DNA of 64,000 nt, from positions 1 to 64,000 of IMG/VR virus record IMGVR_UViG_3300021437_000012. One strand, written 5' to 3'. The stretch's first letter is position 1, and the number at the start of each line of letters is the position of its first letter. The position numbers were made by a program, and so were the translations under genes. This document shows, one piece after another, positions 46,192-56,643 of the stretch. Under the pieces are notes generated by a model. It saw nothing but the letters and a program-made list of their open reading frames with translations, did not search any database and had not been told where the DNA came from. This stretch comes from a virus.

Positions 46192-46587
46192 GTGAGATTT
46201 TGCTTGTCTCATCCGACTATTCGGTGTTGGGAAGTTACTGCGGCTGATGGTACTAAGTATGGGTGTGATCATTTAAAAGTGGTTGCGCCGGAGCGCGCGT
46301 ACAAGTGTTCCACATGTCCTTTACCTAAAGCGGACCCTGGCCCCGAAATCCGCTCTATATATACGTTATATAATTTTATATTTGCATTCCCTGAAAATTC
46401 TATCTTCTTTAAAGATAGATGGGCGCGCGTACGTCGTAGTATGCCCACAGAACAGTGGGATGACCTACTTAGCAGTTTCTATGTGATTCGTGCTATAGTG
46501 GATCGAACTAATGTGGCTGCTCAAGCAGTCGCCCAAGCGCAAATAGAAGCGAACTTAGCGCTGAAAAAGCGCCAATCTAGGATTTAA
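46192..46587 (+). CDS. Tail assembly chaperone, C-terminal part made by frameshift (gpT-like)
   Basis: A frame in the -1 phase relative to the short chaperone, open from the slippery site at 46174. A GTG at 46192 exists but the product is probably the C-terminal extension of a fused chaperone. It contains CWEVTAADGTKYGC and CSTCPLPKADPG (four cysteines, possible metal site) and IRSIYTLYNFIFAFPENSIF with a helical end. It should bind the tape measure protein. The tape measure gene starts two bases after its stop. Confidence 0.75.
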   Translation: MRFCLSHPTIRCWEVTAADGTKYGCDHLKVVAPERAYKCSTCPLPKADPGPEIRSIYTLYNFIFAFPENSIFFKDRWARVRRSMPTEQWDDLLSSFYVIRAIVDRTNVAAQAVAQAQIEANLALKKRQSRI

Positions 46588-46588
46588 C

Positions 46589-49438
46589 GTGGCTGATAAC
46601 GCAAACGTTAATATCAAAGTCACAGCTACTACGGGTGACGCCAATGCGTCTATTCAGGTGCTTACTCAAACAGTACAGCAGCTTGCGTCAAATATGCAGA
46701 CTGCGTTTATATCTGCGTCCGCGGCTACTGCGCAATTAGCAGATCATATTCAGGGGCTTGGGCAAAAGCATGAAGAGGCGGGGCATAAAACAGAAGCTCA
46801 CAGCGTTGCACTCGGAATGCTTATTGCGGAAGGTGTTGAAAAGTGTATAGAGAAGGGGCGTGAATTAATTGAAACTTTACGTGAATGGTCACACGAAGCC
46901 GCTGTAAATGAACAGGCTAATATTCTTCTTGATAATGCTCTGCGCGCCCAAGGTAGTTTTACTCCTGAATTGTCCGCACATTATAAGGAATTAGCAGACC
47001 ATCTTTCTAACGTAGCGGGTGTTGCAGATAATCAAGTTGTTACTGCGTTAACTGGACTTATTACTATAGGTAATGTGTCAGCAGTAAATATGGATCGAGT
47101 TACCAAAGCTGCTATGAACTTTGGTGATCAGATGGGCTATTCACTACCGCAAGCAATGAGTATGGTGGAACGGGCGGCTGCCGGCCATACAACAATGTTG
47201 CATCGTATGGGACTTAATTTCGTTGAGACTGGTGATAAGGTAAAGGACTTCAACCATGTTCTTGAAGCTATGGAACAAATGAGTCGTGGCGCTACAGATT
47301 CTATGCAAACTTCCGTTATTCGTATGGAAGCACAAATGAACATATCACTTGGTAAGATGGAGGAGACTATAGGTAGTGTAGTTAATGATGGAATTAAACC
47401 ATTCATTATTGTTATTCGAGATGCAGCACAAGAAGTGCAGAGATTCGTAGAAGAACATAGAACCGAAATTCTTAACGACTTCAAAACTGCACTTGAACTT
47501 CTTGTACCAATTTTGACAGTGTTAGCAAAACAGGTGGTGGTTGTAGGTCTTGAAATCGCAGAGTTAGCTGACACTATACATAGATTTGGTGGGCCTATAA
47601 AAGAATCAGTCGAATCATTTAACTCGTGGGGTAATGCCTCCCATTCGTTAATTATGGCTTTAACGCCACTTGCAGTACCACTGCAAGTTTTGAATTTTGC
47701 TATAGACAAAATAAGCAGTGGTCTGCAAATTCTTTTGCAGGGGTTTGCAGACCTTACTTCAGGATTGGCTGAAAATCCTATGTTTACAGGCGCAATAGCA
47801 GCTAAATTAGGTATTACTAAAGACGGGTTAGAGAATCTTTCTGGAGGCTTTCAAGATTTAGCTGATAGGGTTAAGAATTCTTCAGCAAAACACGAAGATT
47901 TTAAAAAGAAATTAGAGGAGATAGGTACAACTATTAATGGCAATATTGACGAAACAATGACTAAACTACAAAAGTTATTAGCCGATGTAGGTAAAGAAGG
48001 TATGAATGCAGGCAAAGGCGTTAAGGATGGCGCGGATTTAATGGGGCCTTCGCTATCAAGTGTACCGCCAATTATTCAACAGATAGGGGACCATGTTTTC
48101 ATAGTAGGTAAGCAGTTCGACGACACATTTACTCGAATCAAAAACTTAACACGCGATGAAACGCAGTTACTTGGCTCTTTACGTGATGCTTTACCCGATG
48201 TACTCGCTGAAAAAGTCGATACTTTAGAGCAGCGCTTTGCTCTATTGACTAAAACTTTAGGGGATTCAACCAAAGCTTCGATATTGCTTAAATCTGAAGC
48301 TAAGGGGATAGCTGATAAGTACAAAGAAATGGGGGAAATAGTCCCTTACTCCGTACAAAAAATTATTGATTATAGTGGCGCCGCAGAAAAAGCTGCCAAA
48401 ATGCACGCTGCGGCAGTTAAGCAAGTTACAGATAACTTAAAGGAACAGGCTAAGGTTGCGGAAGAAGCAGCGAAGTCTGCTGGTAAGGGTTATGACATGA
48501 CTTCACCCGCAGGTCTTGAGGCAACTAAGAAAGCTGCTGATGCAGCCGCTGCGGCTTATGCTAATGTTGCGCAAAGTTCCAAGAATATGGGTAAAGAAGC
48601 AACAGAAGCGGCGAAATCTGCTGCGCAACAAATGGTTCAACTTGTGATGGGCACCGCTAAGTTCGCAAATGAGTTAGAGCGTATCAAAGCTGTAACAGCA
48701 TCTATAACCATTACTTCGGATGAAAAAGTTGATATAGACCCAAAATCTGGCCCTATAAAAAATATCCTTGACGACATCAATACTATGGTTAAGAACAATG
48801 CGCCCGGTGCTCAATGGTTAAAAACGTTTGCAGAAAATCTTAAGTCCGGCGATCTTGGTGCAATGAAAAAAGAAGTTGATATGTTAAATCAGCAACTTCA
48901 AACTTGGGTTGGCGCTGGTTATGACCACATTTCGGGAGATTTAAAGAACTTAGTTTTTAGTCTTCAGAATAAGTTAAACGAAGCCCAAATTGCAATTGGT
49001 AATCAACAGAAAGATGTCATACAGTCTTCGGCCGATGTGCAAGATGCAGGGGTAGATGCGTACCACCAAATTGGTGATGCAGCAACTTACGCAGCCCGCG
49101 CGATTAATGGAGTTGCGCAAGCTAATCGTTCAGTGATCGGAGAACCTACTACTGCAAACAAAGTTCGAGGCGGTGGTGGGCTTCGTGATGTTGGGCCTGC
49201 GGATACTCAGGGTGGGTTGATAAATGCGACAGTAGATAATACAAAAGAGCTTGGTGGACTTCGTAATGATACCCGTAGTAGTGCTGATAAGATTGTTAAA
49301 TCTCTGGGTGAAAAAAATGATACGATGATTAAACTTTTGCGCGGATTAGTGGATAAACCGGCTATTGATGCAGGAACACTTACGACTGTATTAGCAAAAG
49401 CGCAACGTCAGGGTCTCGCAAAGCCAGGTAATCCATAA
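46589..49438 (+). CDS. Tape measure protein
   Basis: A 949-residue protein from GTG 46589. Mostly helical and Ala/Lys rich, with hydrophobic segments near residues 305-330 (LLVPILTVLAKQVVVVGLEI) and 350-375 (LIMALTPLAVPLQVLNFAI) and coiled-coil stretches (QLASNMQTAFISASAATAQL, AAKSAGKGYDMTSPAG region). It sets tail length; at roughly 1.5 angstrom per residue this predicts a tail of about 140 nm, a long siphovirus type. No lysozyme or peptidase domain is seen. Confidence 0.9.
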   Translation: MADNANVNIKVTATTGDANASIQVLTQTVQQLASNMQTAFISASAATAQLADHIQGLGQKHEEAGHKTEAHSVALGMLIAEGVEKCIEKGRELIETLREWSHEAAVNEQANILLDNALRAQGSFTPELSAHYKELADHLSNVAGVADNQVVTALTGLITIGNVSAVNMDRVTKAAMNFGDQMGYSLPQAMSMVERAAAGHTTMLHRMGLNFVETGDKVKDFNHVLEAMEQMSRGATDSMQTSVIRMEAQMNISLGKMEETIGSVVNDGIKPFIIVIRDAAQEVQRFVEEHRTEILNDFKTALELLVPILTVLAKQVVVVGLEIAELADTIHRFGGPIKESVESFNSWGNASHSLIMALTPLAVPLQVLNFAIDKISSGLQILLQGFADLTSGLAENPMFTGAIAAKLGITKDGLENLSGGFQDLADRVKNSSAKHEDFKKKLEEIGTTINGNIDETMTKLQKLLADVGKEGMNAGKGVKDGADLMGPSLSSVPPIIQQIGDHVFIVGKQFDDTFTRIKNLTRDETQLLGSLRDALPDVLAEKVDTLEQRFALLTKTLGDSTKASILLKSEAKGIADKYKEMGEIVPYSVQKIIDYSGAAEKAAKMHAAAVKQVTDNLKEQAKVAEEAAKSAGKGYDMTSPAGLEATKKAADAAAAAYANVAQSSKNMGKEATEAAKSAAQQMVQLVMGTAKFANELERIKAVTASITITSDEKVDIDPKSGPIKNILDDINTMVKNNAPGAQWLKTFAENLKSGDLGAMKKEVDMLNQQLQTWVGAGYDHISGDLKNLVFSLQNKLNEAQIAIGNQQKDVIQSSADVQDAGVDAYHQIGDAATYAARAINGVAQANRSVIGEPTTANKVRGGGGLRDVGPADTQGGLINATVDNTKELGGLRNDTRSSADKIVKSLGEKNDTMIKLLRGLVDKPAIDAGTLTTVLAKAQRQGLAKPGNP

Positions 49439-50955
49439 TGATATACGGAGCTATACAGTGTTTATCCGAGGTGCAAGCACATGGTCGATTGGCGGATACT
49501 GCTTCTTTACATCTTACGGATATGAGTGCAGAAATAAAAGGATTGCGCGTTGATGTTCAACCTAGTGGTACGTATGCCATATTGTCAAAAGGTGGATTAA
49601 ACGCTACTGACAAGGCAAATTATTGGATTGGTTACTACTACTCATCAGGTGCCTACTATCTTAAAGCGGGCTTCATGACTAGTGCTGGCGTCGAGAAATC
49701 TCTTACGTACCAAGTGACTTTGAATATTGGGCAGTGGTACGCTGTTTTATATACGTTCAATAATACGACTAAAGCGTCTGCTCTATATCTTGCTATTCGT
49801 AAAAGTTTTACTAATCCGGTAAGTACGTATACACAAGTTGCTACTGGAGTACATACCGCAGCAACACCCAACGCAAGTACAGCTATGTTACGTATTGGTG
49901 CGGATACTGATGCAACGGGTGTACTAGCAAATACAGCAAATATTAGTGTAACTGAAGTTGGTGTATTCCCGCAGGCTTACGCAATGGGGGATTTAGACTC
50001 ATTTTTATCCACTAGATTTCAGTATACAGCGCTAACTGCTTCAGTTTTGTACGCTTGCGATGAGGGTTCAGGAAATACATTATATGATCGTAGTAGCAGC
50101 GGACTTAATATGGAACTTGTCGCGAGTCCACCTTGGACAGATGGGCCTCCTGATTTATTCTATTCTACAGGCCAAGTTGATGGACCACTAATCGGCGTAC
50201 TTAGTGCTACACGTCGTCCTCAAACTGTGATCACATCTGATGATGAAGATGCTAGTTACCCGGTTACAGAGTTAAAAGTACCACGTTGCGACCACGTTAC
50301 ACGCACTAATAGCGCTACTGGTGGTAAAACTTGGATATTTAATTTTAACCAACCATATACTATAGTAGCAATTTCTATACGTAACCACAATTTTTCGAGC
50401 AAGAGCGCAGTTCATGCAGAACTGAGTTCTTCAAATTCATGGGGTGGTCCGTCTGAATGTAGTGAAGCGTTAACGTACGCACCGAACAACTATAACCATA
50501 TTTTTCAGCGTCATCATCAAGCACAATGGGCACGATTAACAGTTAGTGATGATACAAATTCCAATGGCTATTTGTCTGTAGGCACGATTGATTGGTGGTA
50601 TTGTTGGGAGTCTAGTGAAGGTATTGAGTTAGCTTCAAAAACGATCACTATTCATGATCCATCAAAACTTACTCGTACAAGACAGGGGGATGCTACGCTT
50701 CGTGAATTGGATATTTTTACTAGCGTTCAGCTAGATTTTACTTTTATACAACGTGACGCTGCATTAGAATTTAAACGACTTTTTAATCTAGCTGTAGGTT
50801 CTGCTGGGTATGTTTTTGTATGCGATGAACCTAAGCGTAATTTAGCGCACGCAATCTATGGTCCGATTATATCGTGCGCTACTGAAGTTCCTGAAGATGC
50901 AGCTTTTCAAGAAACTCATCTTAGTACGTTAGTGATTGCAGAGGATAAAGCTTGA
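49438..50955 (+). CDS. Tail protein with N-terminal LamG-like domain, probable distal tail
   Basis: A 505-residue protein. Residues about 20-200 resemble a concanavalin/LamG-type beta sandwich (YAILSKGG, YWIGYYYSSGAYYLKAGF, GQWYAVLYTFNN, MLRIGADTDATG), a fold that often binds carbohydrate. The C-terminal 250 residues (VTELKVPRCDHVTRTN, FNFNQPYTIVAISIRNHNF, FTSVQLDFTFIQRDAALEFK) are consistent with a distal tail protein. It starts directly after the tape measure stop, the usual distal tail slot. Confidence 0.7.
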   Translation: MIYGAIQCLSEVQAHGRLADTASLHLTDMSAEIKGLRVDVQPSGTYAILSKGGLNATDKANYWIGYYYSSGAYYLKAGFMTSAGVEKSLTYQVTLNIGQWYAVLYTFNNTTKASALYLAIRKSFTNPVSTYTQVATGVHTAATPNASTAMLRIGADTDATGVLANTANISVTEVGVFPQAYAMGDLDSFLSTRFQYTALTASVLYACDEGSGNTLYDRSSSGLNMELVASPPWTDGPPDLFYSTGQVDGPLIGVLSATRRPQTVITSDDEDASYPVTELKVPRCDHVTRTNSATGGKTWIFNFNQPYTIVAISIRNHNFSSKSAVHAELSSSNSWGGPSECSEALTYAPNNYNHIFQRHHQAQWARLTVSDDTNSNGYLSVGTIDWWYCWESSEGIELASKTITIHDPSKLTRTRQGDATLRELDIFTSVQLDFTFIQRDAALEFKRLFNLAVGSAGYVFVCDEPKRNLAHAIYGPIISCATEVPEDAAFQETHLSTLVIAEDKA

Positions 50956-52100
50956 TTATCGCGCCGTGGGAGTGGAGCTTACTTAATGCTGCTGGAGCAT
51001 CAGTTACTACTTCTACCAGTTCGTTTGAATTAGCATTTCCTGCGTCCAATTTATTCACGGCGGATAAACGTCAACCAGCAGTTTTTCGTGGTGGATTTTT
51101 GGTAGTTACTGGGTCTAATGATAAAATTGATTTTCGTGGTAATACAAAACATGCAACATTAAATGCTGGCTGGTATCGTTCTCCTGCGGAGTTTGCGCAA
51201 GAAATTGCTAGAGCTATGACCGCCGCTGACACAGTAGAATGGCGTTGGTGGTGGAAACAAGGCTCTACAGACAGACATCGGTTTGAAGGCGGACCAATTA
51301 CAGGCACGTCTACACTTGATATCTTAACTGGGACTAGTCATACTAAGAATTCCTTAAATTTGCTTGCAGGATTCCGTAATCAAGACCGCACTGCTGCATC
51401 TACACATACAGGGGATTTTGCTGCTATTCATTCGCGGGACCAAGTGGTTGTGGATTTAGGGCTTACCGCTACGGCCCATGCATCTTTCATTGTTGGGTTA
51501 AAATCTTCTCCTGATGCAGTAGTTTGGTTACAAGAGGATAGCGTCGATCCTCCTACAGCGTCAGACGGTATTTATTTTCCAGGACATGCTGATGAATCAA
51601 TTCTTGCGCTATACAATATCGTGGGTAGTCTTCATCGATATGTAGGACTTAATATAAATGATGCAGCTAACTCCGCTGCACAACGTACTCAAATAGGTGC
51701 GTGGTGGTACGGTCCTGTTTTCAATACTATGCGCACTACTTTGTATAGTATCGAATGGGAATGGCAAAGTTATAAGCGCAAAGGCGAACTACATCGTGCA
51801 GAAGTTGATGGTGTTTTAGGCCGTCCATTTTTTTCTGAAATGGCACCAGGGGAGACATTTAGTGTATCTTTTGCTTCTGCTCCAGGACTTAATCCTGAAC
51901 TTATTGCTCCTGCACAGAGTCTAATGGAAACTTTAGGTAACCATGGGTTAGCTTTCGTAGGACTTGATCCTGTTAATGAACCAATACGTGAAACTAGGCT
52001 ATGCTATCTAACACCATCACCGATTCATCGCATTGAAGGTGGAACATTAGATGGCTGCTATTCAATGAATTTTGATGGTATAATTGCTGAGGTAGCTTAA
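50952..52100 (+). CDS. Tail protein, tip-associated
   Basis: A 382-residue protein from TTG 50952, overlapping the previous stop. It contains ASNLFTADKRQPAVFRGGF, YRSPAEFAQEIARAMTAADT, VDLGLTATAHASFIVGLKSS and DEMAPGETFSVSF-like strands, i.e. a beta-rich structural protein. Together with 49438-50955 it fills the distal tail/tip slot. Not assigned to a named family. Confidence 0.65.
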   Translation: MIIAPWEWSLLNAAGASVTTSTSSFELAFPASNLFTADKRQPAVFRGGFLVVTGSNDKIDFRGNTKHATLNAGWYRSPAEFAQEIARAMTAADTVEWRWWWKQGSTDRHRFEGGPITGTSTLDILTGTSHTKNSLNLLAGFRNQDRTAASTHTGDFAAIHSRDQVVVDLGLTATAHASFIVGLKSSPDAVVWLQEDSVDPPTASDGIYFPGHADESILALYNIVGSLHRYVGLNINDAANSAAQRTQIGAWWYGPVFNTMRTTLYSIEWEWQSYKRKGELHRAEVDGVLGRPFFSEMAPGETFSVSFASAPGLNPELIAPAQSLMETLGNHGLAFVGLDPVNEPIRETRLCYLTPSPIHRIEGGTLDGCYSMNFDGIIAEVA

Positions 52101-52480
52101 TGGCACTTGCAACACCTGTATGGATTCAACCAATTGCTGATGAAGCGGATTTACGGCTTGATGAGCGTATCTTATTTCAATGGACTAAAATTAGTGGCGG
52201 CGGGAACTTTAAGTACTACCGAATCTTATTTTATTCCGATTCTGGTGGCACTACTTTAGTGCATGACACGTTATGGCAACCTACACACGCACAACGCGGT
52301 GGCGATGGGTGGGCAACTCGTGAAGCCTCAGCACTTGGGTTTACATCTGCAACATCTTACTGGCGTAAAGTTGGCGTACGAGATGATGCGGCAGCAACTT
52401 CAAGTTATTCTACATTGTTCAAATTTACTATGGAAACAGTAAAGTTGTCTGCAACTAATTGGGAGAAAGCGCAACCATGA
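52100..52480 (+). CDS. Fibronectin type III-like tail protein
   Basis: A 126-residue protein that reads as one Ig/FnIII-like domain: PVWIQPIADEADLRLDERIL, LFQWTKISGGGNFKYYRIL, then SATSYWRKVGVRDDA and SYSTLFKFT, matching the strand order with the conserved Trp, Tyr and W-x-V pattern. Such domains decorate phage tails and may bind sugars weakly. Confidence 0.65.
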   Translation: MALATPVWIQPIADEADLRLDERILFQWTKISGGGNFKYYRILFYSDSGGTTLVHDTLWQPTHAQRGGDGWATREASALGFTSATSYWRKVGVRDDAAATSSYSTLFKFTMETVKLSATNWEKAQP

Positions 52481-55400
52481 ACCGACGTGGTTCGCGTCCC
52501 GGTGCAGATTCTACTACGGTATTACTGCTTGATCGGTTATCAGGTACTCCTCGCGATTTAAGTTTATACGAACAAGTAATTACAGTGGAAAATACTTCAG
52601 GGGAACTGCCGCAGCCCGGACTTGGGTACTTCGGAGATGGTGTTAGACTTGGTAATATCGGAGTTTCGCCAGAAAATGGGTTACCTAGAATTAAAATTGC
52701 GCAAGCAGCTAGTCTAGATTTAGGTACATTACTTACTTTTGAAACTGCTTACTACCGTGCAAATACCGCGGATGCTACTTATTACATTGCATCGCGTAAA
52801 GATGGGTCCAATAATCTTTCTTGGGAAGTGAAACACGCTAACTTTGCAATTACGTTTGCGATAGAGAATCCGTCTGGAACCGGGGATACACTTTCAATTA
52901 GCGTGCCTATAGGTCAAAATCTTACTACTCTTGCACGTTGGTACTATGTACGATTTGTAGCCGACTTAAACAATGGGTGGCTCTACGGGTTCCTTAATGG
53001 AAATTTGCGCGCGAAGAAAAGTACAGCGTTAGTGGCTTTACGTACGGCAAGTTTAGGGCCGTTATACATCGGAGCTAATGCTAGATTAAGCTCGTCACTA
53101 GATTATTCGTTTGGTGGGCATATCTCTAATGTCAAATTACGCAATGTTGCCGATTTTGATGAAACTACGCTCCCACAAAATATACTCCTTTCAGACCACA
53201 TTACTACTAAACAAACTCGTGCGTTGGAATACGATTTAGGTGAGATTGTTGAAAGTAACACTTGGGTAGACGATACGGCTGGTGGATTTTATACTAGTGC
53301 AGCTAGTTTAGGTCTAATTAATTTTTTGGTGGATGACACCGATTTAGCAGGATTTACGCTTACTACTTCTGGTGGTGTTACCACAACACTTACAAAAGTG
53401 GGTAATATAACTGATGTAGATTCTACAGCTAATACGTATTGTTACGACGCAGCAAGTAATCGAATTTACGCAAATCCGAATCCATCAACGTATGCCACTG
53501 CACTACTTCGAGTTACTTATAGGTGTGCAGATCATACTCTAGCTATAGCAGGTCGTAATTATCGAGGTACTTTAGTAGTTTCTGATGCTGGGCATTTAGC
53601 TACTAATTACATATTCGCACCATTACCATTATCAAGTGGTGGTCGTATCGCTATATCTAGACAACATCCAGATCATCCCGCGTCGTTCGGTGGAGAATCT
53701 AGTAGTAAGATTGTGTGGCCTGGCGCTCCTGTACGATTATATAAAATTTTTGATCACGGGTCTTGGAGTGAAAAAATACCAATTTTTACTGGGTACGTAG
53801 AAACTTCACCTGCTGATGACCGCGATGTTATTGCTGTTAATATTGGTCCTCGTCATATGAAACTTGATAAAGTTGTCGTAGAGCCACATACAATCAACGT
53901 AACGGATTACCCATACGCACCTAAAGAGGCAATTGGGTATAAATTCCCTACAATCTGGGGTGTAGGACATCTACGTGTACCTGCTCCATGCGTAGATGTA
54001 ACTCCTACAGTCATAAGTGGAGTTACTTGTTACAAACGTAAAATTTCAGCACGGGCAATAACTTCAATTACTCAACTAGGTTCAGGTAACTCAGCTTTAC
54101 TTTATTTCACCAATGTTGATCTTAGCGTAGGTACTCTTTATTCTTCAGAAGCCCCCACGACAGAATTGTGGGCAAACGTTTCAGGTTATGGAACTCCATC
54201 TAGCGCTACTAGTGCAGCAGGTATATTTATTAAGTCGTTTAGTACTCCAACAGAAGCTATTACAGATCCTATGACGTGGCTAAAGACATGGTTATCATTA
54301 CTGATTGATTTACCATCGTCAGCAATGAGCGATTCAACATGGGCGAATACTGCTACACGAGTACTACTTGGGCGTCGTTTCTGTGAAGTAATGGACGGAT
54401 TAGGTAGCGGTGCTGCGGAACTGCAAAGATTTTTTCAAGAAACAGTTACTTTTTTACGGCCTTATGTAGATGGGACTTATGGGTGGTCTGACGTAGATAA
54501 AACTACAGTAAGCAGTGGCGTACTACGAGATTGCAATATTATTTCTGACTTATGGTATAACGACATTGATAAATTAAGTAGACGGGCGGATGGGGAGTGC
54601 TACGAATACCAATTAAGAAGTGATGGCACTACCTCTAGCAGTGCGCCTTTCTCACTAAGTCCGTTAAAATCCGATGTTCGTTATTTGCTTAATCCTGGTT
54701 GGAATCCTCCAGGTGGAAAAACTAGATTTATGTCCACCGGCAGCGCAAATAACTGGCTTCAAAATATGGTTCGTAGATTTCTTGAGGAAGTTGGGCAACT
54801 TAGGGATATAACGGTAAGTCCTAAGTACGCTTCAATTAAAGTGCTGGACGTACTTACCGATTATACGAGTAACTCTCAAGCTGGTAATGGAGCGAGACTT
54901 CGAGTCTTTAGTCGCGAAGAAACACCAGAGGGTAATCTAAAGTTAATCGTAGTTCCTGAAACTTTATTTCCGGCAAATGGTGCTCAACCTTACGATATAC
55001 GAGATTCTTACGGTCCACAACGACATTTTAGTTTTGGTAAATCTAGTGGACAGTCAGTTTCTTCCGCTGGTGTTTGGAGTGTGGTTGGCGATTATACGAA
55101 ACTCTTTCAAGGTTCAGTGTGTCGCTTTCCACCCTCTGGTGTATCACACCGTTTAGCTATACGTGCACAACGCATCGGTGGAAGTAATGATACGGATTTA
55201 GCTTTTAGATTACGCACTGCTAGTGGGCATACTATCGCCAGCATCGCGGGTGTGACCACAGCGGCCCAGTTCGTCTCTACAACGAGCTTCACTAACATAC
55301 CGACGATTGATGAATTGATTTGGTTAGAGGTACAGACTAATTATGGTGCGACCGGAACGGTGTGGAGCGCGTCATGGGAAAGCGAAGAGACGGCCGCGTC

Positions 55401-56643
55401 TCCTGGCGACCCGATAAGTGGCACGACGTTGTGGGAGGCAAGCCTCGGCGTGGCGGGCGCGACGCTCGGGACAACTAACCGAGTAGGGCTCAAGCCTACG
55501 CACCATTTCAGTTACGGTAATAGCGCGGGCACGGCGCTCGCTGCAACCGCTGGCGCGTGGGCGACGGTGGACAATTGCGAGCGGTTGTGGCAAGGCGGAT
55601 TCGGAACGTTCCCCGTGGGCACATCTCACCGGCTCCAAGTGTACGCCAGCGGAAGTGCGGGAACGACGCAATTCCGCATTTACGACTTCACTAATTCTCA
55701 AGTCGTCATGGGTCCGGTGACAGGCGTTGGCGGACTGGCGCTGTATCAATCGACCACGGCCGGGACGATACCGGAGAGCAACGCTAGACTCAGGCTTCAA
55801 TACCTGACTGTCGGCGCTGAGACGGCGGTGATTTACTCGGCGGGATGGGAGGCGAAGGAAGCCGCGACGCCAGCGAGTGAGCCTGTAGTGCCGGAGGTTA
55901 TCTACTCTGATGGTAATTCCGCTGGTGTGGCGTGTGCCACGACTGGCTCTAAGACTGTGTGGAAGAACGTCCCGCTGCGAGCCGGGCAGGTAGTGATAAA
56001 CAGGGCATACCATGAGACGCTAGGCGTAACCTATCAAGCGGCTCTGTATTGCGACCCGGGCGCTGCGACGGACTTCGCTGTTAGGCTAAGGATGAGATGG
56101 TATTTCGGCGGCACGACATTCGACCAGACTATGGACTTCGGAACGCTAACGACGGCAGGACTGTATATAGCAGGGCTGTACCTTGGAAGCGGGACGAGTC
56201 AGGCGCAAATGGCGATGAACGACTTGCAAGTGACGGTGGAGTATTCCTCGACCGCCAACACGGCTACGGTCTACTCTGCCTCATTGGCCGCGCTGTATAC
56301 GTATGATGTCACGGCGGAAAAGTACCTGACTGTTCCTGGCAGGGCCGGGGCGTTCATCACGACTCCGATGCCTGTAGGAGCGCGCCATCGTTGGGCAATT
56401 CGCGCGAATGGCACTGGGTGCTCTGGATTCAGGCCAGTTATCGTGTCAACAGACGGGCCAGTGGTGGCAAGCGATACGCTTAAGGTTATAGCCGACTTCG
56501 GTGTGATTACAACGGACGGCGTATTTGTGACCGAAGGGTTGGATAACCTAGCCGGATTGGGCGTCGAGCTTCGCTACTCTAACGGCTCAGGTTCTCCGGT
56601 GGTGTATGCCGCGAGCCTTGAGGCTCTGTATCCAGAGGAATAG
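52477..56643 (+). CDS. Large tail tip protein with LamG-like N-terminus and four repeated beta modules
   Basis: A 1388-residue protein, start ATG 52477 (ATGA overlap). Residues about 20-230 are LamG-like (TLLTFETAYYRANTADATYY, RWYYVRFVADLNNGWLYGFL, GPLYIGANARLSSSLDY). The middle 230-850 contains tip/receptor-binding sequence with IFTGYVETSPADDRDV, typical of tail hub proteins. From about residue 850 four related beta modules of about 130-160 residues follow (starting FSFGKSSGQ, FSYGNSAGT, YSDGNSAGV and YLTVPGRAG). At about 55.24 kb, inside the first module, G+C rises sharply and codon use changes, indicating that the C-terminal third was exchanged. Confidence 0.78.
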   Translation: MNRRGSRPGADSTTVLLLDRLSGTPRDLSLYEQVITVENTSGELPQPGLGYFGDGVRLGNIGVSPENGLPRIKIAQAASLDLGTLLTFETAYYRANTADATYYIASRKDGSNNLSWEVKHANFAITFAIENPSGTGDTLSISVPIGQNLTTLARWYYVRFVADLNNGWLYGFLNGNLRAKKSTALVALRTASLGPLYIGANARLSSSLDYSFGGHISNVKLRNVADFDETTLPQNILLSDHITTKQTRALEYDLGEIVESNTWVDDTAGGFYTSAASLGLINFLVDDTDLAGFTLTTSGGVTTTLTKVGNITDVDSTANTYCYDAASNRIYANPNPSTYATALLRVTYRCADHTLAIAGRNYRGTLVVSDAGHLATNYIFAPLPLSSGGRIAISRQHPDHPASFGGESSSKIVWPGAPVRLYKIFDHGSWSEKIPIFTGYVETSPADDRDVIAVNIGPRHMKLDKVVVEPHTINVTDYPYAPKEAIGYKFPTIWGVGHLRVPAPCVDVTPTVISGVTCYKRKISARAITSITQLGSGNSALLYFTNVDLSVGTLYSSEAPTTELWANVSGYGTPSSATSAAGIFIKSFSTPTEAITDPMTWLKTWLSLLIDLPSSAMSDSTWANTATRVLLGRRFCEVMDGLGSGAAELQRFFQETVTFLRPYVDGTYGWSDVDKTTVSSGVLRDCNIISDLWYNDIDKLSRRADGECYEYQLRSDGTTSSSAPFSLSPLKSDVRYLLNPGWNPPGGKTRFMSTGSANNWLQNMVRRFLEEVGQLRDITVSPKYASIKVLDVLTDYTSNSQAGNGARLRVFSREETPEGNLKLIVVPETLFPANGAQPYDIRDSYGPQRHFSFGKSSGQSVSSAGVWSVVGDYTKLFQGSVCRFPPSGVSHRLAIRAQRIGGSNDTDLAFRLRTASGHTIASIAGVTTAAQFVSTTSFTNIPTIDELIWLEVQTNYGATGTVWSASWESEETAASPGDPISGTTLWEASLGVAGATLGTTNRVGLKPTHHFSYGNSAGTALAATAGAWATVDNCERLWQGGFGTFPVGTSHRLQVYASGSAGTTQFRIYDFTNSQVVMGPVTGVGGLALYQSTTAGTIPESNARLRLQYLTVGAETAVIYSAGWEAKEAATPASEPVVPEVIYSDGNSAGVACATTGSKTVWKNVPLRAGQVVINRAYHETLGVTYQAALYCDPGAATDFAVRLRMRWYFGGTTFDQTMDFGTLTTAGLYIAGLYLGSGTSQAQMAMNDLQVTVEYSSTANTATVYSASLAALYTYDVTAEKYLTVPGRAGAFITTPMPVGARHRWAIRANGTGCSGFRPVIVSTDGPVVASDTLKVIADFGVITTDGVFVTEGLDNLAGLGVELRYSNGSGSPVVYAASLEALYPEE

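Noticed and set aside
55372-56013. Minus-strand open frame of 213 codons in the tip protein gene
   Set aside because: It appears only in the GC-rich part of the gene, is Arg/His-rich without motif, and is explained as a shadow.
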